The notes beneath the pieces were generated by a model. The model did not search any database, had not been told where the DNA came from, and was given only the letters and a program-made list of their open reading frames with translations. From NCBI GenBank assembly GCA_027064785.1, contig JAMOPE010000415.1:1-6436 (forward strand): a stretch of DNA of 6,436 nt. Reading direction: 5' to 3'. Both the position numbers and the translations under genes were made by a program. Numbering within the stretch: position 1 is the first letter of the stretch; each line of letters opens with the position of its first letter. Positions 1 through 5,824 of this stretch are shown here, piece after piece. This DNA comes from Geobacteraceae bacterium. Lineage in GTDB: Bacteria; Desulfobacterota; Desulfuromonadia; Desulfuromonadales; Geopsychrobacteraceae.

Positions 1-22
1 CCTCACCCGACGCTTTGCGCCA

Positions 23-43
23 CCCTCTCCCCGAGGGAGAGGG
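23..43. repeat. Short perfect hairpin, REP-like intergenic repeat
   Basis: Nine bases (CCCTCTCCC, 23-31) pair perfectly with 35-43 around a three-base CGA loop. The preceding stretch 1-22 (CCTCACCC, then CGC-TTT-GCG at 11-19) has the look of the GC-rich intergenic repeats scattered through many proteobacterial genomes. No T-run follows (the next bases are AAAGATTTTGG), so it is not a classical intrinsic terminator on the + strand, although a terminator for a gene upstream of the window cannot be excluded. Its status as a dispersed repeat is inference; copy number cannot be seen from this window. Confidence 0.5.
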
Positions 44-60
44 AAAGATTTTGGTGATTA

Positions 61-75
61 GGGACTTTCAGTCCC
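61..75. repeat. Perfect hairpin with ACTTTCAGT core (copy 1)
   Basis: GGGACT (61-66) pairs with AGTCCC (70-75) around a TTC loop. The central nine bases ACTTTCAGT (64-72) recur unchanged in the next hairpin while the outer stem differs. Short hairpins with a constant core and variable compensating stems, placed in a gap between genes, resemble REP elements mobilised by IS200-like RAYT transposases. That assignment is inference, and no transposase lies in the window. Confidence 0.5.
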
Positions 76-80
76 GACTC

Positions 81-111
81 AAACCCATGCACTTTCAGTG
101 CATGGTGGTTT
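81..111. repeat. Longer hairpin with ACTTTCAGT core (copy 2)
   Basis: CATGCACT (86-93) pairs with AGTGCATG (97-104) around a TTC loop. The stem extends outward as AAACC (81-85) against GGTTT (107-111), with two unpaired bases (G105, T106). The core 91-99 repeats 64-72 exactly. The base of the structure ends only eight bases before the aroF Shine-Dalgarno sequence, so in mRNA it would sit just upstream of the ribosome site. It could be a REP-type repeat, part of a 5' leader structure, or both; the sequence does not decide between these. Confidence 0.5.
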
Positions 112-118
112 AGTATTG

Positions 119-125
119 AAAGGAG
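119..125 (+). promoter_or_regulatory. Ribosome binding site that sets the aroF start
   Basis: AAAGGAG lies five bases before ATG 131 and decides the start. The reading frame is also open from a GTG at 98, but that codon lies inside the upstream hairpin and would add 11 residues that this enzyme family does not have. Confidence 0.85.
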
Positions 126-130
126 TTTCT

Positions 131-1147
131 ATGCTTATTGTAATGCATCGGCATGCAACCCAGGAACAGGTCGATCAGGTTATGGCTGCCGTTGAGGCGA
201 TGGGACTGACTGCAGAACCGATTCCCGGTAGTCTTAGGACGGCGATTGGTGTTCTTGGTAATCAGGGCTATGTCGATGACTCGACGATTCGTACTCTGCC
301 GGGTGTCCGTGAAACGATCCATGTTAGCAAACCCTACAAAATGGCATCACGTGATTTTCACCCTGATGCATCTGTGATCGATGTCGCAGGAGTTCAATTC
401 GGTGATGGGTTGAAGCCGGTGATTATTGCCGGCCCCTGTTCAATAGAAACCGAAAAGCAGATGATGGATGCTGCTGAACAAGTTAAAAATGGCGGGGGGC
501 AGATGTTGCGCGGTGGTGCTTTTAAGCCGAGAACCGGTCCCCATTCATTTCAAGGGCTTGGTATTGAAGGTTTAAAATACCTGCAACAGGCTGGTCAGGC
601 TTTTAATCTCCCCGTTGTGACTGAGGTGATGCGGATAGAGCAACTTGATAAAGTTTGTCAATATGCCGATATGCTGCAAATCGGTGCACGCAACATGCAG
701 AACTTTGACCTTCTTAAGGAGGTTGGTAAGACGAACCATCCGGTTTTATTGAAGCGCGGGATGAGTGCAACCATTGAAGAATTTCTTGCTGCCGCTGAAT
801 ACATTCTCGCTGAAGGAAATAGCCGGGTTGTTTTGTGTGAAAGGGGAATTCGTACCTTTGAGAAGGCAACCCGTAATACTCTTGATCTTTCTGTTGTCCC
901 TTTGGTTCGCGATTTAAGTCACCTGCCAATCATCGTAGACCCTAGTCACGCGACGGGCAAACGGATGCTTGTTCCTGTTATGACGAAAGCTGCTTTAGTT
1001 GCAGGAGCACATGGTGTGATGATGGAAGTGCATCCTGATCCCGCCAGTGCTTTGTGTGATGGTGCACAAAGTTTATCAGGTGACCAATTTGCCGGATTGA
1101 TGCAGGACGTTAATCATCTTCTCGGTTTTCTTGGGTATGGGACCTGA
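131..1147 (+). CDS. aroF: 3-deoxy-7-phosphoheptulonate (DAHP) synthase, type Iβ with N-terminal ferredoxin-like domain
   Basis: This enzyme condenses phosphoenolpyruvate with erythrose 4-phosphate to DAHP, the first step of the shikimate route to Phe, Tyr, Trp and folate, in the cytoplasm. The protein has 338 residues, the same length as the Thermotoga maritima enzyme as I recall it. Residues 1-70 form the small ferredoxin-like (ACT-like) regulatory domain, opening with MLIVMHRHAT. Residues ~80-338 are the TIM barrel. Visible signatures are GPCSIE (101-106), LRGGAFKPRT (126-135), QIGARNMQNF (183-192), LLKRGM (206-211) and DPSHATGK (270-277). The divalent-metal ligands expected from the family are present: Cys103, His273, Glu299 and Asp310. 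In T. maritima the N-terminal domain mediates feedback inhibition by Tyr and Phe; the same here is inference. The start is ATG 131, supported by AAAGGAG. priA follows after 33 bases. The family is certain; the symbol varies between organisms (aroF, aroA, aroG). Confidence 0.96.
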   Translation: MLIVMHRHATQEQVDQVMAAVEAMGLTAEPIPGSLRTAIGVLGNQGYVDDSTIRTLPGVRETIHVSKPYKMASRDFHPDASVIDVAGVQFGDGLKPVIIAGPCSIETEKQMMDAAEQVKNGGGQMLRGGAFKPRTGPHSFQGLGIEGLKYLQQAGQAFNLPVVTEVMRIEQLDKVCQYADMLQIGARNMQNFDLLKEVGKTNHPVLLKRGMSATIEEFLAAAEYILAEGNSRVVLCERGIRTFEKATRNTLDLSVVPLVRDLSHLPIIVDPSHATGKRMLVPVMTKAALVAGAHGVMMEVHPDPASALCDGAQSLSGDQFAGLMQDVNHLLGFLGYGT

Positions 1148-1180
1148 TGGTTTATCCACCTGTTCGATTGAGTAAAAACT

Positions 1181-3370
1181 TTGCCTGATATTATTGCTGA
1201 CATTGCTGTCAACGTCCCACTTAAACAGCTCTTTACTTATCGAGTCCCGGCTGCTCTCAAAGATGAGGTTGTTGTCGGGTGCAGGGTTTCGGTCTCGTTT
1301 GGTAGACGATCAACAATCGGGGTTGTTGTCGGTGTTAAAAAGGGTCAGGCTGAGGATCTTAAGGATATTAAAAAGGTTCTCGACACGCAACCCTTGTTAA
1401 CTGAAGGACTCCTTAAATTGTTGCGCTGGGCTGCCGACTATTACTGCCATCCTGTCGGACAGGTTCTCCGTTCAGCATTGCCCGCCGATCTTGGTAGTGA
1501 AAAATCAAAGACTAGGATAATCACAGAACCTTGCTACTGTGTCACCGATGCTAATGTTGTTCTTCGGGGAACTCTCCAGCGCGAGATTTTTTCCTTCCTG
1601 TCTCAGCACGAATTTGCTGGCCTTGCTGTTATTCGTGAAAAGTTTCCTTCGCCTTATGCAATTCTCAAACGTTTGGTTGCAATGAAAGCCATTGCTGTTG
1701 AAGAGCGTGAGGTTATTCGTGATCCATTTTTGAATATCAAGATTACTGATGATAAATGCCTGACCCTTAATGATGCCCAGATAAAAGCGGTTGATTCAAT
1801 AAACACATCAATCACAGAGAAAACATTTCAAGGTTTTCTCCTTCATGGTGTGACAGGGAGTGGCAAGACTGAAGTTTATCTGAAAACGGTACAGCAATGC
1901 CTAGAGGAGGGGATGCAGGCATTGATTCTTGTCCCGGAGATATCATTGACTCCCCAGTTGGTTGCGCGGTTCAGGTCTCGCTTTGAAAAACACGGGAAGC
2001 AGATTGCCGTGTTGCATAGCGGCTTATCTGCTGGTGCACGTTACGATGCCTGGCGTGAAATACTTCGGCAAAAGATAGATATTGTTATCGGTGCCCGTTC
2101 GGCAATTTTTGCTCCTCTTGAGAATGTTGGATTGATTGTTGTCGATGAAGAGCATGAATCCAGTTACAAACAAGGGGAGGGTTTTCGTTATAACGGCCGA
2201 GATCTTGCCCTTGTCCGTGCCCAGCAGCAGAATTGTCCGATTATCCTTGGAAGTGCAACGCCATCGTTTTCCAGTTATTATCGAAGTGAGCTGGGAATTT
2301 TAAAGCGTCTTTCTCTGGATCAGAGGGCACATGCAGGTGAGCTTCCGGACGTTGAAATTATTGATCTCAAGGAACATCCGAACGATGGTGAAATATCAAA
2401 TCCTCTGATTGAAGCCATTCAGCAGAGCCTTGAGAAGCAGGAGCAGGTTCTCCTGCTTCTTAACCGGCGCGGTTTTTCACCTTTTTTATTATGTACCGAT
2501 TGTGGCGAAAGCTTTCATTGCCCAAATTGTGAGATTACGCTGACTTACCATCAGTCGGCCGGACACCTGAGGTGTCACTACTGCGACTATACAGAGCCTG
2601 TTCCAACAAGTTGTAATAAGTGTCAGGGATTGAATATTGCACCTGAAGGTGCAGGAACGGAGAGACTGGAGCAAGAGCTTGGGGAGTTGTTTCCATCTGC
2701 AAGAATAGCTCGGATGGATCGCGACACAACAGGTCGTAAAGGGGCACATCAAAAGATCATGGATGCGATGTTGTCACGTGAAATTGACATTCTGGTTGGA
2801 ACACAGATGATCGCTAAGGGACACGATTTTCCGGGAGTTTCCCTTGTTGGTGTCCTTGGTGCTGACAGTATTCTCAATTTCCCCGATTTCCGCTCTGCGG
2901 AACGCAGCTTCTCTCTGTTTACTCAGGTTGCCGGTCGGGCAGGACGAACTGGCGGGGGTAAAGTCTATATTCAGTCTTATAACTCCGACCACTATGCATT
3001 GATCTGTGCTGCACAGCATGCCTATCGCGATTTTTACCAGCAGGAGCTCCCTTTTCGGCAGGAACTTAATTATCCACCCTGTGGTCATCTGGTGAATCTG
3101 ATCTTTTCCGGAAATAATAACCATCAGGTTCGTTCTGCCGCCCAGCAGTTTTCGAGTGCGCTGCAATCTATTGCGAACGGTGTGGAAATTCTTGGCCCCA
3201 GTCCCTGTCCGTTATCCCGCCTTCGGGGAAAAAGCCGATATCAGATTTTGTTGAAGTCGACAGAGCGACCTCTTCTGCGTCATTGTTTGAATCGACTTGA
3301 AGATATCGGTCTGAAAATCCCCCGTCAGGTTCAGCTGCACGTTGATGTCGACCCTCTTGATATGTTGTAA
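1181..3370 (+). CDS. priA: Primosomal protein N', replication-restart DNA helicase PriA
   Basis: PriA recognises stalled or repaired forks, unwinds the lagging-strand arm in the 3'-5' direction and starts reloading of the replicative helicase. The protein has 729 residues, about the length of E. coli PriA. The N-terminal 3'-end-binding domain (~1-105) is followed by a winged-helix region (~110-190). Helicase lobe 1 carries Walker A GVTGSGKT (223-230), the DEEH box (322-325) and GSATPS (357-362). The zinc module has eight cysteines at 438, 441, 447, 450, 465, 468, 478 and 481. Lobe 2 contains GTQMIAKGHDFP and QVAGRAGR (582-589), and a C-terminal domain follows. All catalytic and zinc residues are intact. 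The start is unusual: TTG 1181 is the only sensible choice, because TGA at 1169-1171 closes the frame just upstream and the product then opens with the typical PriA N-terminus. Its ribosome site is weak (GAG at 1170-1172). Confidence 0.97.
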   Translation: MPDIIADIAVNVPLKQLFTYRVPAALKDEVVVGCRVSVSFGRRSTIGVVVGVKKGQAEDLKDIKKVLDTQPLLTEGLLKLLRWAADYYCHPVGQVLRSALPADLGSEKSKTRIITEPCYCVTDANVVLRGTLQREIFSFLSQHEFAGLAVIREKFPSPYAILKRLVAMKAIAVEEREVIRDPFLNIKITDDKCLTLNDAQIKAVDSINTSITEKTFQGFLLHGVTGSGKTEVYLKTVQQCLEEGMQALILVPEISLTPQLVARFRSRFEKHGKQIAVLHSGLSAGARYDAWREILRQKIDIVIGARSAIFAPLENVGLIVVDEEHESSYKQGEGFRYNGRDLALVRAQQQNCPIILGSATPSFSSYYRSELGILKRLSLDQRAHAGELPDVEIIDLKEHPNDGEISNPLIEAIQQSLEKQEQVLLLLNRRGFSPFLLCTDCGESFHCPNCEITLTYHQSAGHLRCHYCDYTEPVPTSCNKCQGLNIAPEGAGTERLEQELGELFPSARIARMDRDTTGRKGAHQKIMDAMLSREIDILVGTQMIAKGHDFPGVSLVGVLGADSILNFPDFRSAERSFSLFTQVAGRAGRTGGGKVYIQSYNSDHYALICAAQHAYRDFYQQELPFRQELNYPPCGHLVNLIFSGNNNHQVRSAAQQFSSALQSIANGVEILGPSPCPLSRLRGKSRYQILLKSTERPLLRHCLNRLEDIGLKIPRQVQLHVDVDPLDML

Positions 3371-3432
3371 TTGACTTGATCACTCTCTTCTTGTCCGGAG
3401 ATTCAAGTTAGAATTATGTTGTTAGGATATTT

Positions 3433-4629
3433 ATGAAACGTTGGCTTCTCTTTTTATTATTACTGCTTGTTTTGAATGGCTGCCTCGGTAAGAAGGGTGA
3501 GCCACCACCGGCAACTCCGCCTGCAGAGGCTGAATTTAAACCTTTACAGGAAGATAGTTGGGCGCAAGTTGATGGCTGGGTTCTTGATCGTCCTGCTGCT
3601 GCACTTGAAACATTCAAAAAGAGTTGCCGTGCGATTGCTAAACGTCAGGAGTGGCAACGGGTTTGTGCTGAGGCTAAAAAGGTTCCGGTTGATGATGAAA
3701 TGGCTGCACGGAAGTTTTTTGAAGATTTTTTCCAACCGTACCGCGTTGTTAACAAAGATGGTGATACTCGTGGATTGATTACCGGCTATTATGGTCCGGA
3801 GTTAGAGGGCAGCCGTAAAAAAACAGAAGTCTATCGTTATCCTCTCTATCGCCAACCTGACGACTTGCTGGTCATCGACCTGTCTCAGCTTTACCCCGAA
3901 TTGGGTAAGTATCGACTTAGGGGGCGAATTGTTGGTAATCGTGTGGTGCCGTACTTTGAACGTGGTGAAATTGACACTGAAAAGAACCCTTTGTCTGGGC
4001 AGGAACTTTTCTGGGTGAAAGACCCGGTAGAATTGTTTTTCCTCCACATACAGGGTTCAGGGCGGATTCGGTTGCCTGATGGAAAACTGATCATGGTTGG
4101 TTATGCTAATCAGAATGGTCATCCGTATAAATCTATCGGTAAATTATTGCTGGATCGGCATGAAATGACTCGTGACCAGATGTCGATGCAGAATATTCGC
4201 CGTTGGGTTGAAAAAAATCCTGATGCTGGGAGAAAGTTGCTGGCAGAAAATCCTAGTTATGTCTTTTTTCGCCAACTTCCTGAGGATATCCAATCCCCAC
4301 CGGGTGCCTTGGGGATTCCACTAACGCCATTACGCAGTCTTGCGGTTGACCCACGGACGATCCCTCTGGGGGCGCCGGTGTTTCTTTCGACAACTTATCC
4401 CGGTACCGATTTTCCTTTGAAGCAGTTGATGGTTGCTCAGGATACCGGTGGTGCTATTAAAGGTCAGGTTCGAGCCGATTTCTTCTGGGGAATGGGCAAC
4501 GATGCCGGCAAAGTTGCCGGAAAAATGAAACAGGATGGCCAACTCTGGGTGTTGTTGCCCAAGGGGCCTCTTGCTGAATCTTTACAGCAGCGGGTTGTCG
4601 GGACAAAATCACCGGGTGGAGGCAGGTAA
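3433..4629 (+). CDS. mltA: Membrane-bound lytic murein transglycosylase A (MltA family lipoprotein)
   Basis: This enzyme cleaves the MurNAc-GlcNAc bond of peptidoglycan, forming 1,6-anhydro-muropeptides for wall turnover, from the periplasmic face of the outer membrane. The protein has 398 residues. It begins with a lipoprotein signal: MKR, a Leu-rich stretch (5-14), then the lipobox LNGC with Cys17. Residue +2 is Leu, not Asp, which predicts sorting to the outer membrane. A proline-rich linker follows (PPPATPP). The MltA domain (~110-295) shows GLITGYYGPELEGSR (114-128), RGRIVGNRVVPYFERGEID and FLHIQGSGRIRLPDG (H205, Q207). The C-terminal 3D-type barrel (~300-390) shows SLAVDP (D306), AQDTGGAIKG (D337) and RADFFWG (D349). 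The catalytic acid should be one of these Asp residues, named from family knowledge. The start ATG 3433 has AGGA five bases upstream. The stop overlaps the next gene. Confidence 0.95.
   Translation: MKRWLLFLLLLLVLNGCLGKKGEPPPATPPAEAEFKPLQEDSWAQVDGWVLDRPAAALETFKKSCRAIAKRQEWQRVCAEAKKVPVDDEMAARKFFEDFFQPYRVVNKDGDTRGLITGYYGPELEGSRKKTEVYRYPLYRQPDDLLVIDLSQLYPELGKYRLRGRIVGNRVVPYFERGEIDTEKNPLSGQELFWVKDPVELFFLHIQGSGRIRLPDGKLIMVGYANQNGHPYKSIGKLLLDRHEMTRDQMSMQNIRRWVEKNPDAGRKLLAENPSYVFFRQLPEDIQSPPGALGIPLTPLRSLAVDPRTIPLGAPVFLSTTYPGTDFPLKQLMVAQDTGGAIKGQVRADFFWGMGNDAGKVAGKMKQDGQLWVLLPKGPLAESLQQRVVGTKSPGGGR
4618..4622 (+). promoter_or_regulatory. Ribosome binding site of the Nudix gene, inside the end of mltA
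   Basis: GGAGG lies six bases before ATG 4629, wholly within the last codons of mltA. With the one-base TAATG overlap it supports both the Nudix start and translational coupling of the two genes. Confidence 0.8.
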
Positions 4630-5066
4630 TGGAACAACCGAAGCATGTTCTGGTTGTCAGTTGTCTGGTTCGCAATCCTGACGACGAAATTTTGTTAGTG
4701 AGGCATCACATCCGTGGCTGGGAACTTCCACAGGGGCGTATCGAAGAAGGTGAAGGGTTGATTTTTGCCCTGAGTCGGGAGGTCCTGGAGGAGACGGGAG
4801 TGACGATCAGCCATGCAAAGCTGGCCGTCATCTGGTCGAAAATTTCATCTCCGGCAACAATGATTTTCTGTTTTGTCGCCCGTTATGCTTCCGGTTCGTT
4901 GATTCCCAGTGAAGAAACCCCAGAAGTTGCATGGTGCTCGGAAGGCGAAGTTTCCCGCCGTGTTTCCCACCCCGTCAATCGTGATCGCATTATGTCGGTT
5001 CTCGATTCAGATCAGACTCCAAACTTCCATTGCTACGCAACGGCTCCCTACCGGATATTATCCTGA
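4629..5066 (+). CDS. Nudix hydrolase, substrate unknown
   Basis: This is a small cytoplasmic Nudix enzyme of 145 residues, nearly all of it the Nudix fold. Such enzymes hydrolyse a diphosphate linked to another moiety (for example nucleotides, dinucleoside polyphosphates or ADP-sugars) using divalent metal. The Nudix box is complete at residues 36-58: Gly36, Glu42, then REVLEETGV (50-58), matching GX5EX7REUXEEXGU exactly, with metal-binding Glu51, Glu54 and Glu55. The lead-in WELPQGRIEEGE (31-42) has Gln at a position that is Gly in MutT-like members (PGG) and Gln in RppH-like ones (PQG), but this alone does not assign the substrate. No extra domain or export signal is present. ATG 4629 shares its A with the mltA stop (TAATG), so translation is probably coupled. 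A functional link to wall turnover is not shown by the sequence. Confidence 0.9.
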   Translation: MEQPKHVLVVSCLVRNPDDEILLVRHHIRGWELPQGRIEEGEGLIFALSREVLEETGVTISHAKLAVIWSKISSPATMIFCFVARYASGSLIPSEETPEVAWCSEGEVSRRVSHPVNRDRIMSVLDSDQTPNFHCYATAPYRILS

Positions 5067-5102
5067 TTGGTATGGTGGTACGTATATCTCCTATGATTTT
5101 AC

Positions 5103-5131
5103 TTGACTTTAATTGTGAGAGGATTTTAAAT
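5103..5131 (+). promoter_or_regulatory. Candidate sigma-70-type promoter for the sensory gene pair
   Basis: TTGACT (5103-5108, five of six matches to TTGACA) is followed after exactly 17 bases by TTAAAT (5126-5131, four of six matches to TATAAT). Transcription would start near 5138, leaving a leader of about 70 bases before the start at 5209. It lies in the only sizeable gap downstream of the Nudix gene and faces the sensory genes. Confidence 0.5.
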
Positions 5132-5142
5132 AACAAGTTATT
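5129..5142. promoter_or_regulatory. Small dyad (AATAAC-AA-GTTATT) over the predicted transcription start
   Basis: AATAAC (5129-5134) and GTTATT (5137-5142) are perfect inverted repeats separated by AA. The dyad overlaps the end of the candidate -10 and the predicted start point, where a repressor site would be expected. It is AT-rich and short, so chance is a real possibility. Confidence 0.25.
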
Positions 5143-5196
5143 ATGTCGGTGGAGTCTGCTGACAGGGCGGGGAATCAAATTGAAATTGTGTCGTAT

Positions 5197-5201
5197 GGAG
5201 G
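5197..5201 (+). promoter_or_regulatory. Ribosome binding site of the exported sensor-domain gene
   Basis: GGAGG (5197-5201) is seven bases before ATG 5209, a strong site that fixes the start directly in front of the signal peptide. Confidence 0.8.
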
Positions 5202-5208
5202 ATAAACG

Positions 5209-5805
5209 ATGAGCTTTCTTCGCAGACAACTTTGTTTACTGGTTGTATTATTCATTATTGCGGCTCCGGTCGGTGCAGCTGAAACGTTGACCCCGTTTGA
5301 TAAACAGGTCAAAAAATGGGCAATGGAGTGCCGAGATGAGGTGACTGCACAATTTAACTTGTTGCTGACATCGGGGAAATTAAGCATCCCCCAGCTATTT
5401 GATACCTTTTATATCCCGATTCCTGATACCAGTCCGCAGAAGTATCGCACCCAGTATGATCTCCTTTCTGATGGTGTTGTTCAGCCAATTATCGATAAAT
5501 ATCAGGCTTACGATAAGCGAGTTCTCGCTGTTTATATTGTTGATCGTAATGGTTATGTTCCGACCCATAATTCTAACTTTTCAAAACCGTTAACCGGTTA
5601 TTCGTATGTTGATATCAAAATTAACCGGACAAAACGGATGTTCAACGGTCGGACCGGTTTAGCCGCTGCGCGGAATGAGAAACCGTATTTGATGCAACCG
5701 TATCAGACTGATGCCGGAAGCAGTACTTTGACTGACATGTCGGTGCCAATCACGATTCAGGGTCGCCACTGGGGTGCCGTTCGTGTTGTTTATAAAAGAA
5801 AATAA
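5209..5805 (+). CDS. Exported stand-alone sensory domain protein, chemoreceptor-type (Cache-like), function unknown
   Basis: The protein has 198 residues. It starts with a signal peptide: MSFLRRQ, a hydrophobic core (8-19), then a likely cleavage near VGA-AE (residues 23-25). There is no Cys lipobox and no second membrane segment, so it should be soluble in the periplasm. The rest (~25-198) is one sensory domain of the kind found outside the membrane in methyl-accepting chemotaxis proteins. It carries the marks GYVPTHN (115-121), NRTKRMFN (139-146), GLAAARN and GRHWGAVR (185-192). No output domain (HAMP, MCP, kinase, GGDEF) and no CXXCH haem motif is present. The downstream gene encodes a membrane protein whose external domain aligns almost without gaps, about 40-45% identical by my hand count, so the two are paralogues. 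The gene ends cleanly at TAA 5803-5805 and is not a broken receptor. A ligand-binding or modulating partner of the receptor is inference. Confidence 0.8.
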   Translation: MSFLRRQLCLLVVLFIIAAPVGAAETLTPFDKQVKKWAMECRDEVTAQFNLLLTSGKLSIPQLFDTFYIPIPDTSPQKYRTQYDLLSDGVVQPIIDKYQAYDKRVLAVYIVDRNGYVPTHNSNFSKPLTGYSYVDIKINRTKRMFNGRTGLAAARNEKPYLMQPYQTDAGSSTLTDMSVPITIQGRHWGAVRVVYKRK

Positions 5806-5812
5806 CTGAAAA

Positions 5813-5818
5813 GGGAGG
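5813..5818 (+). promoter_or_regulatory. Ribosome binding site that sets the GTG start of the receptor gene
   Basis: GGGAGG (5813-5818) sits six bases before GTG 5825. In-frame TTG 5819 touches this site and is too close to serve as a start, so GTG 5825 is preferred. Confidence 0.75.
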
Positions 5819-5824
5819 TTGTTT

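Noticed and set aside
1..111. CRISPR array
   Set aside because: The hairpins are short, have different stems and lack regular repeat-spacer spacing; only a nine-base core is shared.
98..130. Possible GTG start of aroF at 98, adding 11 residues
   Set aside because: The GTG lies inside the 81-111 hairpin with no ribosome site, while ATG 131 has AAAGGAG at the right distance and gives the 338-residue length expected of the family.
2489..2752. Open frames on the - strand opposite priA, also at 2774-3166 and 3168-3383
   Set aside because: They lie wholly inside the priA frame, have no ribosome sites, and their translations show no recognisable domain; they are antisense shadows of a conserved gene.
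3371..3432. Possible promoter or terminator between priA and mltA (TAGAAT at 3409-3414; ACTTGA 3373-3378 against TCAAGT 3403-3408)
   Set aside because: The -10-like hexamer has no acceptable -35 at 16-18 bases, and the six-base inverted repeat has a 24-base loop and no T-run, so neither is supported.
5067..5208. Riboswitch (for example c-di-GMP type) or terminator in the gap before the sensory genes
   Set aside because: I looked because such switches often precede receptor genes, but I could not find the conserved core or paired stems, and no GC-rich hairpin with a T-run follows the Nudix gene. Apart from the candidate promoter, dyad and ribosome site I see nothing in this gap.
5209..5805. 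Multihaem or haem-binding periplasmic sensor
   Set aside because: There is no CXXCH motif; the only cysteines are at residue 9 in the signal peptide and one in the WAMECRDE segment.
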